Source: Anodontia alba
Lineage: Eukaryota; Mollusca; Bivalvia; Lucinida; Lucinidae
Direction of reading: 5' to 3'
DNA: 64,000 bases
Assembly (NCBI GenBank): GCA_964016985.1
Contig: OZ024823.1
Location: 29,429,216-29,493,215 of the forward strand
The notes beneath the pieces were generated by a model. That model saw only the letters and a list, made by a program, of their open reading frames with translations. It did no database searches and was not told the DNA's origin. Position 1 is the stretch's first letter. Every line of letters begins with the position of its first letter. Of the stretch, positions 22,791-34,512 are shown in pieces. The translations under genes were made by a program, and so were the position numbers.

Positions 22791-25610
22791 ATACTTATAG
22801 AATATACTTAGGAAAATGAAATTTAACTAGAGTTCATACGAAGACAACGTTTTCTGGATGGTCTTTTCCGCAAATCATACCTTCGGCCGGCTATAGACCA
22901 CCCTCCAGCCCCATCTCCGCCGCAGGGGAATTTGTACGCTATTTTTGTTTGAAGCATTACATTATATAAGAAATAAAATGACACAGGTTAGCCCACTGGC
23001 GATGCGGGCGTTTGCGCGTAACAGCCATGTTACCAACGTACCCTAAAACAATAAAAATACTTTGGTGTAAATACTACAGTATCCTTATTCTTACCTACTA
23101 GCATTTTATTTGCTACCAATGCATGTGGTTTTATACAAACAGGTATCTTAGTATGTTGCACGGTCAATGGCTTGTGATATAACTGTTAGATACGTTATTT
23201 AAAGTCATATAACTCATGTATAAGTTTCCTTATACAACGATTTGGACGACTATAAATAGTCACTGACTAGAAATTTAAACCAATGCTGTTTTACAATAGA
23301 TTAACACTACATGTCCTCCTTTGTACATCAAGAAACGGAAGCAAACCAGCTTGACTAAGCAAATGTCATAAGGAAATATGGTTACTGTAAAACATAATTA
23401 AGTTACCTTCTGACAAGTATCGTTATTTCAAACTTCTTAACATTTAATTTGCTGTGCTTGTGCTGAGTAGAATGTATTTAATTATTATGACTGGTTTAAT
23501 GAATTATAGGCTTTGAATAAATGCTTTATACATGTCTTAATGTACACATGTTACTTTTTGAGTGATACTTTATCTACATTGTATAAATGGCTGTTGATAC
23601 TTTGTAGATAAAAGTGAAAGGAAATCAGCCCATTTAATAAAAAACATAGTAAATTATTTTCCAGATATCTTTACAGTTCGGTGAATCAAGTGAAAGAAAA
23701 TCTTCGCCACTCTTTTGCTGGTGTATCCAATTGATAATTTTATCTTTAAAAAAGTAAAATGTACCCTATAACAAATACAGAAATATCCCATTTTCACACG
23801 TCTTTACAGGATATGAGCTCTTTATTGCTTATGTTCTATGCATAAAGCTGAAATTCTCAATCTTAAATCCACCTAGACTGTCAGCAATATTGCACACTTA
23901 ATACTGTTACACACGTTATATGTCAGTTTAAGTGCTTTGATATCAGACCATGTTTCCTATAGACAGTGTTTGCAGGAGAAACCTCTTCAGTACAGCTTCG
24001 TTAATGAAAATACTGTATACTTTCCTAATATCAACTCAAAAGCATAAATAAAATGAAAACAAACATTCGGAAGGCACAAGTTATTCAAGGAGAACTATTT
24101 CATTATTTGAGTTTACATAAAAATGCATTGGCAGTCACAATGATAATAACATCACACATATAATAACACTAAACTGCAATTTTAAGTCAGTTCTAAAATG
24201 CAGCCAAATACCGTATGCACACTCGGGCAGTTTTCTGTTACCACAATGTCTCAAATAAAACGTTATATGCTGGCTAGTTTGCTTGAATAGAATTTGCTTT
24301 ATTATGAAATACCATGTAAAAACAACACATATAGGTCAGTCATGCATAATATTAGTTGACGGCATACACATTAAATAAATGTTTACTGCTATTTATCATC
24401 TATATAGTGATAAGAAAAACGTTATAGATAAAAATTATGCACAAGTCTTGTTATAAATTTTATTAATGACATAAGTAATGAGAATAACACACAACAACAT
24501 TAATCTTAAAAAAAAAAAGAATCAGTTCACTTTGTTACTTTATAATGAACCTCCAAGATGTGTACTTGTCTTCCTTTCTGTTGATGGTCAAAATGGTGAT
24601 AGTATAAAATAACTGATAGGATTCGTTGTGTCGCTGAGCGTTATCTAATTAGTGATAGTATAACTTAACCGATAGGATTTCTTGTGTCCCTGGGCCGTTT
24701 ATGCCTAACGGCAGTCTGAATTAGGTTAAACTGCCAAGAAACTATAATGAAATATAAAAACTTTCTTCGGTCCGTGCCCCTGATATACCATTTATTACTA
24801 GATTAGTCTGATTCCAAGATACGATAATGTATTTTATTACCACCTTTTATTTCAATTGCAATTTCAGACATGACAATGACTTAGTACCTGCTGATGTTCA
24901 ATGATTTTGTTAAGGTGAATAATTTAGTACAAATTTAAGATGCCATTACATGATATTATGATTTACCTAACCTGTCTGGTAACCTATGTAACACAACTGT
25001 TACTGCTATTCTTCATCAGACTCCTTGCATATCTCCACTTAGACTCTTACAACTTTTGTTGTATTCGAAAGACAGACCCTACCAAAATAAGACAAAATAA
25101 TGAATTATCATTACTATTGTTAAAGTCCTATGTTCTTAAAGGCCACTTTCCTTCTGCCAAGACACTGTTCAGTCTTTACATTTACATATTTGAGACATAT
25201 TCTAGTGCTTAGCATACAACATTTTGTTGTTCAGAATGCATATTCTGGCACTGAAAAGCTTTTCTAGGTCTTTTCGTAAATATGTAATGCTGACTATATA
25301 TAACTAATTATATCCAACAATATTGATCTGATTTTTGTTCATGACTTTTAGCTAAGTACCAGTAGTTTATGTTATAATAGAAAAATGTACATTTCCATGC
25401 ATGTATCAGATGCAAATCAAGTTGCATACCATTTTTGTTTTAAAGTCACTGAATTTCTCTAAAATATATTTAATTTCATCGTTTTATGTATGTTTCCAAA
25501 TTTGCCTATGGTTGCACTCTTATCTTTAAGGATTATTTGTATAAAAGAGATAGCGCAACACTGTTTATTTTGGTGGGAATCATTTTACCGTAAGGCAAAG
25601 CGTTACATAA
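22791..25610. other. long AT-rich stretch, no gene recognised
   Basis: About 2.8 kb without confident features apart from a 57-bp direct repeat at 24595-24700 (GATAGTATAA, GATAGGATT, TTGTGTC in both units). It is the longest apparently unique part of the window and the best place for unseen host regulatory sequence or intron. Confidence 0.5.
24595..24700 (+). repeat. two-copy 57-bp tandem repeat
   Basis: GTGATAGTATAAAATAACTG and GTGATAGTATAACTTAACCG open the two units. Both continue with GATAGGATT and TTGTGTC. Confidence 0.75.
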
Positions 25611-27630
25611 TTAGCTCACCTGGAGCCTTTGCTCCAGGTCAGCTTATGCCATGGCCTGTTGTCCGTCGTCCGTCGTCTGTCGTCCGTGTCAGCTTTTCAC
25701 ATTTTCGACATCTCCTCCAGAGCCATAAGTTGGATTGAGCTGAATCTTAGTGGGGTGCATTGTGGCAACATGGACATTCAGAATTGCTCACATGGTTCCG
25801 TTCCGCTATCAAAGATGGCCGCCATCTTAAAATTCTTCAAATAACATCTCCCAAACCATAAGTCAGATTGAGCCGAAACTTAATGGGATGCTTCGGAGCG
25901 ACATGGAGATTCAGAATCGCTATTTTTTTCCGTTCCGATATCCAAGATAGCCGCCATGGGGGCTATCTGGAAATTCTTCAAACGACATCTCCCAAACCGT
26001 GAGTCGGATTGAGTCGAAACTTGATAGGAGGCGTCGGAGCAACATAGAGATTCAGAATTGCTAAAATCGTTCCGTTCCGATATCCAAGATGGTCACCAGG
26101 GCGGCCATCTTGATATTCTTCAAACAACATATTCTCCCAAATCAAAAGTCAAATTGAGCCGAAACTTGATGGGAGGCATCGGAGACATAAAGATTCAGAA
26201 TTGCTAATTCGTTCCGTTCCGATATCCAAGATGGCCGCATCTTGAAATTCTTCTAAGGACATCTCCTCCCAGACAGTAAGTCGGATTAAACCGATACTTG
26301 ACGGAAAGCATTGGAGTGACATAGCAATTCAGCATTGCTCAAAATCGTTCTGTTCGCATATCTAAGATGGCCGCGACATCTCCTCCCAAACCGTAATTTA
26401 GATAGAGCTGAAACTTGATGGGAGGCATCGGAGAAACATAGAAGTGCTAAAATCGTTCCGTTCCGATATCCAAGATGGTCGCCATGGTGGCCATCTTGAA
26501 AATCTCCAAACCACGTCTGCTCCCGTACGGTAAGTCGGATTGAGCCCAAACTTTGTGGGAGGCATTGGGGTGACATGGAGATTAAGAATTGCTAAATTTG
26601 TTCCGTTCCAATATCAACGATGGCTGTCATAATGGCCAGCTTGAAAATCCTGAAACGACTTCTGCTCCCGGGCGGTAATTCGGATTAAGCTGAAACTTGG
26701 TGGAAGGCATTGGGGAGACATAGAGATTCAGAATTTAAATTTGTTCTATTCCGACATAAGATGGCCGTCTTGAAATTCTTCAAACGACATCGCCCCCAAA
26801 ACCGAAATGCGAATTGAGTCCAAACTTAATGGGAGGCATTGGAGCGACATAAAGATTCAGAATTGCTAAATTCAGTCTGTTCGGATATCTAAATCTAAAA
26901 TGGCTCCCAAGGTGGACATCTTGAAAATCTTCAAACCTCAACTGCTCCAGAATGGTAAGTCAGATTGAGCGAAAAACTTGGTGGGAGGCATTGGGGCGAC
27001 ATGGAGATTCAGAATTGCTAAAACCATTTTATTATGATATCCACTGTGGCTGCCACAGCAGCCATCTTGAAGATGTTCAATTGTTAGCTCACCTGTAGCT
27101 TTGCCCCAGGTCACTGTTGACCATGGCCCTTCCCTCATCTGTATGTCCGTCAGTATCTTTTCTCATTTTCATGATCCATGATGGTTACCATGGCGGCCGA
27201 AAGTCTTGAATTGTTATCAGATCCCGAACCGTAAGTCGGATGGGGTGAAAACTCGGTGGAAGGCATCGGGGCAGAATGGAAATTTAGAAATGCTAGACAG
27301 GTTCTGTTCTAATATCCAAGATATCCACCATGTCAACCATCTTGAAAATCTTCAAATCACATCTGCTCTCGAACGGTAAGTCTGATTGAGTTTAAACTTG
27401 ACGGGAGGCATTTGGGTGTTATGGAAATTCAGAAATGCGCAAACTGTTCTGTTCCATTATCCAAGATGACGGCCATGGTGGCAATCTTGAAATTCTTCAA
27501 ACAGCATCAGATTATGAATTGCTAAAGGCAATCTTATCTGACAGCTAAGATGGCCACCATTGCACAATATACCATATCATGATCAGCATACTCCAGGTGA
27601 GCGATTTCTGGCCCACTTGGGCCTCTAGTT
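25611..27630 (+). mobile_element. TTAGCTCACCTG element with internal tandem array
   Basis: It opens TTAGCTCACCTGGAGCCTTT with a CTGGAGC/GCTCCAG hairpin and a run of GTCCGTC units. It closes CCAGGTGAGCGATTTCTGGC then GGGCCTCTAGTTT, an arrangement I know from many mollusc sequences. A second opening sequence (TTAGCTCACCTGTAGCTTTG) at 27083 shows a second element nested or fused. Between them lie about 13-14 monomers of about 140 bp. No coding capacity. Confidence 0.85.
25700..27560 (+). repeat. array of about 140-bp monomers with AAGATGGCCGCCAT boxes
   Basis: Each monomer reads roughly: CATCTCCTCCCAAACCGTAA, GTCGGATTGAG, CCGAAACTTGATGGGAGGCA, GAGATTCAGAATTGCTAAA, TTCCGTTCCGATATCCAAGA, TGGCCGCCAT...CATCTTGAAATTCTTCAAA. 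The anchors recur near 25808, 25944, 26083, 26223, 26360, 26468, 26612, 26755, 26886, 27038, 27170, 27313, 27458 and 27540. The AAGATGG/CCATCTT pair is palindromic and resembles a YY1-type site. Confidence 0.9.
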
Positions 27631-27654
27631 TACTTGATGTTATCTTAATGTATT

Positions 27655-27780
27655 TTAGCCGCAGCATGACAAAACTAACAAATTAACTTGTGCACCTTGC
27701 GAAGACTCAGAGCAGTCTGATTGTCCGCTCAGTCTAATCAGTGTTTGCAGTCTGCGTGAAGAAAGCTACGGTCCATTAGT
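27655..27780 (+). repeat. CATGACAAAAC / CAGTCTGATT repeat fragment
   Basis: The left end (AGCCGCAGCATGACAAAACT) resembles the terminal repeat of the MITE at 45442-45674, followed by the same GCGAAGACTCAGAGCAGTCT body. Confidence 0.6.
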
Positions 27781-28944
27781 TACTTATTGAGCGCACAGAG
27801 AAGATATTGACATATTGACTAGTCATCGCTGTGTTCGAAGGTCCTATACGTCATGCGGCAGCTTACGATAGTGAACATTTTGTTTTAATCAGTACTTCAT
27901 GTAAATACTACTCTGGTATTAACGTGTACCAACGTTGTTTAATCAGAAATAATGTTACAAACATTTACCTAAATTAAACACTGCATAAAATACCATGTTT
28001 TTAAATATAATTTGAAGGACATTAACATATAACAAACACAAACTAGTGTAGCAATTCAGAATTTAGATCCTCTTAATATACCAATCAATTCTTGAGTTGA
28101 TATGCCTTGGTAAGCTAGGTTGCTGATAGATGAATTATCTACGAAACACGCTTGATAATGTAACGGAATAAACAAGTCGAACATGTCATGTTTATCTGTT
28201 TATTCTGAAAAAAATATTATTCTGAAACTGAGTAGTAATTTCAAGAGATAAAAGCGTAGGAAAAGGCCTTTAAAGAGACGAAAATTCATAAAAATTTAGA
28301 CATTAAGGTGTTACATATGTTGCCGATAAATTTTTAAGCAAAGTCATGTGAAAGTCTGACATACAATTAATCTATAGATATTTTATTTAGACGTAAAGAA
28401 ATTATAAGCATTTGCCATACATTGAACACTTCAGGACAATATTTATTATTTCATGCAAAAATAGTCTTGGACAGATAGCAACTTAACTGTTATTAGTATT
28501 TAGTGCATATAACTGACAAATAATAGCGGCATTAAATCAGCAGTTTTAGAAATGCTTACACAAATTCTAAATGATACAAAACAAAATATTAAACCAGAAT
28601 ACCAAAGAGCAAACCACTAAAGCCCGCAGTATATGTAGATATTTAAGGTGTTACCTACGTTACTATAGGCAGAATAATATGGCAGAGGCAGGTTTTAATG
28701 GGCCTACGCATCTCTCATTACTTAGATATTATGCTTATAATAAGAATACGCTTTGTTTTTAAAACTTCTAGGCTGCATTGGATGTGATATTATGTGAAAA
28801 AGATTTTTTTTTTCACTATTACATTTCATTGTGGGGTGACTTTGTTTAACACTAAATGACTGACGAAGTATTTAAGCGAGATAGATACTGTTTGCAGCTT
28901 CGAAAATTCACAAATTACAAAGTTAAGTGCATAATGACAATATA
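27781..28944. other. intergenic, nothing recognised
   Basis: AT-rich sequence without supported genes or repeats. Confidence 0.5.
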
Positions 28945-29170
28945 CAGGGGCGATAGCGTTTTTCTTGTCCGTTTATGCGTTTGGAGTGCGTTTTGAAAAC
29001 GTTGCATAACGTTTGCGTTTCGACAACGTTTCTAGCGTTCCATATCGTTTCGGCCAATCAAATTACAGAGCAAAGCGTTTCATGCAAACGCTAAATTTGC
29101 ACATGCGCTCTGAAGACGTACAAACGTTTATCGAAACGCTTTTCACCATTTTGGCCAATCATTTGACCGT
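28945..29170 (+). mobile_element. TIR end CAGGGGCGATAGCG (left)
   Basis: The end CAGGGGCGATAGCGTTTTTC TTGTCC is matched in reverse complement at 33754-33781 with one mismatch in the first 26 bases. Inward of both lie about 200 bp dense in CGTTT/AAACG and CCAATCA/TGATTGG motifs. Bases TA flank both outer ends, which fits a 2-bp TA duplication. It may be one end of a 4.8-kb element or an independent short MITE. Confidence 0.75.
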
Positions 29171-29311
29171 TTGGCACCGTTTGTATGTATAGACCAATCG
29201 AATATTAAATACCTGTTGGACCGTATTAAATCATGTCTTTACAATTAAAGTAATATGAGTTTACGTATAAAAATCGTATTTATTTTATTGTATTTTATTG
29301 TATTGTATTTC

Positions 29312-29334
29312 TTTTTTTTTTTTTTTTTTTTTTT
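29312..29334. repeat. poly-T tract
   Basis: An uninterrupted T run after TATTTTATTG repeats. Confidence 0.9.
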
Positions 29335-29349
29335 ATAAAACAATTATAA

Positions 29350-29950
29350 TTGAGATAATTTCATATTTTCAAAAGAATTAACATGATTGATTATTATATT
29401 TTTGAAGCCTAATATGTCACACTACAATCATGATGATCATTTTCTTTTGACAATTAAATGTTTTAGCGCGTAGTGCTCAGTATAAAATTTTAAGCAGATG
29501 ACATTTTGAAGTTGTTTTTTTTATCTCTCATTTATTGAATAATCTTAAAACCACATTTTCAAAAGAATTAACATGATTGATTATTATATTTTTGAAGCCT
29601 AATATGTCAAACTACAATCATGATAATCATTTTTTTGACAATTAAATGTTTTAGCGCGTAGTGCTCGGTATAAAATTTTAAGCAGATGACATTTTGAAGT
29701 TTTTTTTTCTCTCATTTATTGAATCATATTAAAACCACATTTTTTACAAAAAGATAATATCTATCTACGTTTTTTTTTTTTGTCATAATTTTCTATTTTC
29801 AAACGAATTATTATATTTTGTGAAGCCCAATATTATTTTCACACCGCAATCAACTTGTTTTGACAGATAAATGTTTTAAGGCTTATAAGTACTCTGTATA
29901 AAATTTTCAGCAGATGACATTTTCAAGTATTTTTCTTCTGTTACCTTGAA
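29350..29950 (+). repeat. 187-bp tandem repeat, 2 close and 1 diverged copy
   Basis: TCAAAAGAATTAACATGATT recurs at a spacing of about 187 bp, followed in each unit by GCGCGTAGTGCTC and AAGCAGATGACATTTTGAAG. A third copy near 29798-29930 is diverged. The AGCAGATGACATTTT segment belongs to a wider family (32295-32320 and, inverted, 53860-53990). Confidence 0.85.
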
Positions 29951-30867
29951 AACAGGTGTCGGCATTTCATACATATTATCTCCACAGGATATGATTTCCT
30001 ATGCAAATTGTCAGTAATTTGCGTGAAATGTCAAAACTTGTTTTATGGGAGAAAATTGTTCATGAATTTATCATCTGCTGAGTTAGCCCAGAGAGTGATA
30101 ATGGTTCAACTGGACAACGAATCGTTGACATAATGCATTTTGTTCGCGATATGTGTAGATTCAGATCAGACTGCGCGGAAATAACGGTTTATCTTGGTCT
30201 AAGGTGGCCTCAAATACCATACGGTCGTTTCTCATTTCTTTTCGAAGGGGCTCATATATATATTCAACCAGATCACCTTCGCAGCCTGATCAAGATCAAA
30301 GATTTTCGTTCTGTACCAAACTGAACTACGTCAAACCTGTGAATTGCTATTATTGTTTTGAGTAATATTCTTTTTTATTTAATGAAATGTACACTGACGT
30401 TTAGAAAAAATGGTGCTGGAACAAATGATCTGTATTACTGAAATATATTGCTAGAATTAAGTATCATCAATACTAATCCTTTCATTAGATCCTTATCAAG
30501 TGAAAATCTCCCTTTGAGCATATGTATTACTCAGATCAGAGTGCGTGACACAGTCTAGTGCATAATGATGTCCACTCAGTTCACTGATTAGGTATTAATA
30601 CTATAAAATACTGTAATACATGAATTGCACAGTATCCAACTTATACACAGACTGATCAGATTTATAAAATGTAAAAAGGTTCATTTTTACTTGTTTGGAC
30701 CATTATTTTTCAAATACGATGCACTGTGCACATCGTGACAATTAAGTGGTCAGTCGGCGAATAACTTGCTGGAAGGCTTTCGTGAAAGTGTATATTTCCA
30801 CTATGTAAACATTTTTGGTATGATAATGCAAAGCTGTTAACCCTTTAGCACGCTATATTTAGCAACA
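29951..30867. other. intergenic with CAGATCAGAC-type fragments
   Basis: No gene seen. Fragments of the CAGATCAG repeat occur near 30163-30180 and 30270-30300. Confidence 0.5.
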
Positions 30868-31530
30868 TTTAAATATTAGAAGACGACGTGCTGGATTAAC
30901 AGATCCACCAAATGCAACAAATGTGTGGACGAGTAGCAATTACCCAGATCAGAATGCGCGGATGCACATTCTAATCTAGAATTTTGCATACTGCAAGCTA
31001 TAATTAAATATTAGAAGACGATGCGCTGGAGAAACAGTAGATCATATCGAATAAATAAATAAATAAATAAAAAAAAAAAAAAAAAAAAAATGTACAGACG
31101 AACTGCAACGAATCAGATCAAAATGCACGGAGTTTGCATACTGCAAGCTATACTTAAATATTACACTAATTTAGAATTTCGCATTTAAAGCACGCTATAT
31201 TTAACCCATTATAATCCGGAAACCCCTAAAAGGGTAATTGGCAAACAGTGGAGACCAAGATCAGACGCCGCAGAACGCGGCGTCTGATCAGGGTCTCCAC
31301 TGTTAGCAATTAGTTCAACCATGTGTTTCTCTGAAAAAATAAATAATGTAGCCTGGCATACCTAAAATGGAAATTAGAATCTTCCAATATATAGTGTGAG
31401 TTCATTCAGTCTACAATAAGTTAAATGTTAGAAGATGATATGCCAAACTATTGGCAAATCGTATCGAATAAGACATTGTACAGGTGAGCAGAAACGAACC
31501 TGATCAGAATGCGCGGATGCCCTATATTTA
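30868..31530 (+). repeat. irregular tandem repeat with TTAGAAGACGA units
   Basis: TTAAATATTAGAAGACGAC (about 30887), a second copy near 31005, a third partial one near 31150 and a fourth (TTAAATGTTAGAAGATGA) near 31421. Each is associated with CAGATCAGAATGCGCGGATG-like text and TTTGCATACTGCAAGCTATA. An (AAAT)n/poly-A run lies at 31050-31090 and the hairpin 31240-31308 is embedded. Confidence 0.7.
31240..31308. repeat. GGCAAACAG...GCGGCGTC hairpin
   Basis: A near-perfect palindrome: AGATCAGACGCCGC against GCGGCGTCTGATCA, outer GGCAAACAGTGGAGACC against GGTCTCCACTGTTAGC. A related one is at 38071-38143. Confidence 0.88.
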
Positions 31531-31699
31531 TCATATAGTGGCCAAACTTCCCAACATCCAGCATAAAATATCTCGGGATGTGGATGATCTACTTAAAATG
31601 TGATATATAGTTAATACTAACACGCTTATGCATTATCACATCGTACATGCGCAGGAACCATGGTATAACTAATGTCCTGTGACTGTATTTATTTGTAGG

Positions 31700-31701
<2 letters not shown>

Positions 31702-31786
<85 letters not shown>

Positions 31787-31798
31787 AAACAACAACAA
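31702..31798. repeat. (CA)n then (CAA)n microsatellite
   Basis: About 53 bp of CA followed by about 44 bp of CAA. The open frames here (Cys/Val, Gln and Thr/His runs) are artefacts. Confidence 0.97.
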
Positions 31799-32141
31799 AT
31801 GCGTTGTCTATGTCCCAAATCTTTTAATATGTTGTTAACTTCTTTCAATCTTTGTTTCTTCCAGTGACTCACGTGGCGTCAAGGTTATTTTTAATTTTTT
31901 ACAGTGAAAATTTAAAATTGAACAAAATAATTTAAAATCACAATAGGAATATTTGAGCTTTGCTTTGATTTTTTTTTCTGTGGAATGCAAAGCTTTTCAG
32001 CTATGGAGTTCACCGGCCAGTAGATTTAGGATAGTCTGAAATGAGATGAATGACAGGTACATGTATTATCAGATGATTGGCACGTCTTATCAGGTAAATG
32101 ACATGTCATATCAAATACTATAATAGGTCTTCACAGGATTA

Positions 32142-32177
<36 letters not shown>

Positions 32178-32723
32178 ACTGAAAATATTAAGAAGTAAGT
32201 ATAATTTTTTTTCTAACACATTTGGAATGTCAGAATGCAATGCAAAATAATCCTTTTCAGTCATTTTTTTTTAACGCTTAGCACTCTGGGTAATATTTTC
32301 AGCAGACGACATTTTAAACTATCACAAATTTTCGTTTGAAAAATGCTAATAAATGAGATATTGAAGAAACCATTTAGGACACATGTGTGTAAAAGACAAC
32401 ATATATGTAGAAATAGAAAGTTTTAAAATGGGGTAAATAAAACAAATGCTACTGAAGGTAATGTTACAAACGAAATTATTCAGATATGTTGTAGTCCAAA
32501 AAAAAAAACAAAAAAAAAAAAAAAAAAAAAACCGATATCTGCTTATCATATTTTATTGTTATTATTATTTTTATTATTATTTACATGAATGACAATGAAA
32601 GCTTAAAATCAATCACATTTATAGCTGAAACCTGTGCAATCCACACAGGGTGATAAATATATTCCCCAGCCACTGTCAACTTGATTTATGCATCAAAATC
32701 TCAATACGTGTTTGATTATGGAT

Positions 32724-32767
<44 letters not shown>

Positions 32768-33039
32768 AAAAAAAGAAAGAAAAAGAATACCTTTGGATAT
32801 TATATAAATTCTGAATAAAAAAATTTCTGGAAATTAATAAATTAAAATTGATTTTTTTTCACAAAAAAGTACTTTGAAATTTCATCCCAAATTAAAGAAA
32901 TTAACGAAGATACACTTATGAAATTTCTATCCAAATACAAATGAAAAATAATATGACTTCAGTTATGTCTGGTGTTGTCTAAATTACAAATATACAAGCA
33001 ATAAATCCGTTAATACTTCATGTGTTTTTCTCATCCAAT
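31799..33039. other. intergenic with homopolymers
   Basis: No gene. Poly-A runs at 32143-32173 and 32498-32531 and an (AAAG)n run at 32725-32786. A GCAGACGACATTT fragment lies near 32305. Confidence 0.6.
32725..32786. repeat. (AAAG)n microsatellite
   Basis: A regular AAAG run, degenerating into A-rich sequence at its end. Confidence 0.95.
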
Positions 33040-33569
33040 CAGAAATAAGCCGAAAAAGACTTGGAGGTGCACCTGCATGTCATTAAACTTCCAATAAACA
33101 ATACATGGAATGAGCATTTCCTGTATCTCATCCTCCTTAAGCAATTCATAGGCTAGCTAATATTATGTTACATTTGAATGATCAAAAGATTAAATTTAGA
33201 ACAAAAGGATATAGTATAATAAATAAATAAAAAAATTTTAAATAAATGAAATTGGAAAATATCATGATATTATACACATTAATTACTACAGATTCATGTA
33301 GCATAGAGTATTCGATGATAATTAATATGAGTCTTCATTTCTCCACTAAAATAATTTTGTTATGGATATTTATTAGAATTGTCTCACTGAGGCAAAATAT
33401 TACGAAAACGCAATCTTGAAAGGGGAACTCCCGTATACGGTAATATAGTCAAATGTTACATCTGCAAAACCGTGACTTAAATAGTTATTATTATGAAGTG
33501 AAACTGAAAAAAAAAGTCTTAAATTGAGTCCGCGGGGTTTTGATTGACTAAAGATGCAAATGATAAAAC

Positions 33570-33781
33570 GTTTGCAACCAGACAGGGTTTCCATGACAGC
33601 GTTTTCCGAACGCTAATTTGATTGGCTAATATTCGAAACGCTTGAAACGTTTCAGACACGATGATCTGATTGGCTAAAACCGCAAACGATCGTTTAAGCG
33701 TGGTCTAAACGCTGCGTTTCCAAATCGTTTACAAGCGTTTTGCATGCGTTTCCGTGGACAAGAAAAACGCTATCGCCACTG
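33570..33781 (-). mobile_element. TIR end CAGTGGCGATAGCG (right), repeated in each unit
   Basis: GGACAAGAAAAACGCTATCG CCACTG is the inverted counterpart of 28945-28971. The inner CGTTT-rich part aligns with the left end (CCAATCAAATTA in both). Copies sit at the same place in units 2 and 3 (about 35160-35371 and 36727-36938), with the terminal GCC changed to TCC. An internal CAGGGTTTCCATGACAGCG near 33582 could be the other end of a 200-bp MITE. Confidence 0.75.
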
Positions 33782-34382
33782 TACGATCTAAGAAAATGAA
33801 CTATTTGAGCTAAATACGCATTTGTAATGGGTACAGTAGAAAATGTAACATGCTTATCGACATGTAAAGCCAAAAAGAACCTTTAAACATCTCATTTTGT
33901 AGCTAGTGCACTGTTATGTAACTTCGTATATTTATTTGGAACATATAATTACACTTGTTCCGCTTCTCTAGGTGTAATAGTTTCCTATGGTATACAGATG
34001 GGTCAGAGATAAACTTGACATAAAGTACACTAGATTTGCACAAGACCTGAGATAGGTGTGCACATTACTTTGCCCTAATTCTGAGACACATGTGCACGAT
34101 ACTTTGAGAACCAAGTGCACTAGACTGTTTTGAGCTAGAGAAAAAACTAGAGCTAAAGCTGCCCTCTGACCACAAGTGATGTGCACAAGGAAGTTCACTT
34201 TTAGTGTGTCACTTTACTGTACATGCATGTATCTAAAGCTTGAGTATAATTTCTTATGAGCCAAAATCGTAAGAGAGAAGAGATGATTAAATAAAATTTC
34301 TCCTCTATGATTAGTCTCTCCCCGAAAGAAAACAGGTAAAAATAAAAAAAATAATATTTATTTATTCATTATTTACATTATT

Positions 34383-34384
<2 letters not shown>

Positions 34385-34475
<91 letters not shown>

Positions 34476-34478
34476 CAC
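34385..34478. repeat. (TC)n-(ACGC)n compound microsatellite
   Basis: About 52 bp TC followed by about 42 bp ACGC. Equivalent tracts of different TC length lie at about 35976-36045 and 37545-37623, the main length difference between the tandem units. Confidence 0.95.
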
Positions 34479-34480
34479 CA

Positions 34481-34512
<32 letters not shown>

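Noticed and set aside
25700..27560. CRISPR-like regular array
   Set aside because: The monomers are contiguous, about 140 bp and diverged, with no short repeat/unique spacer pattern; the genome is eukaryotic.
31589..31872. Open frames with Cys-Val, Gln and Thr-His runs
   Set aside because: They are translations of the (CA)n/(CAA)n microsatellite in several frames and strands.
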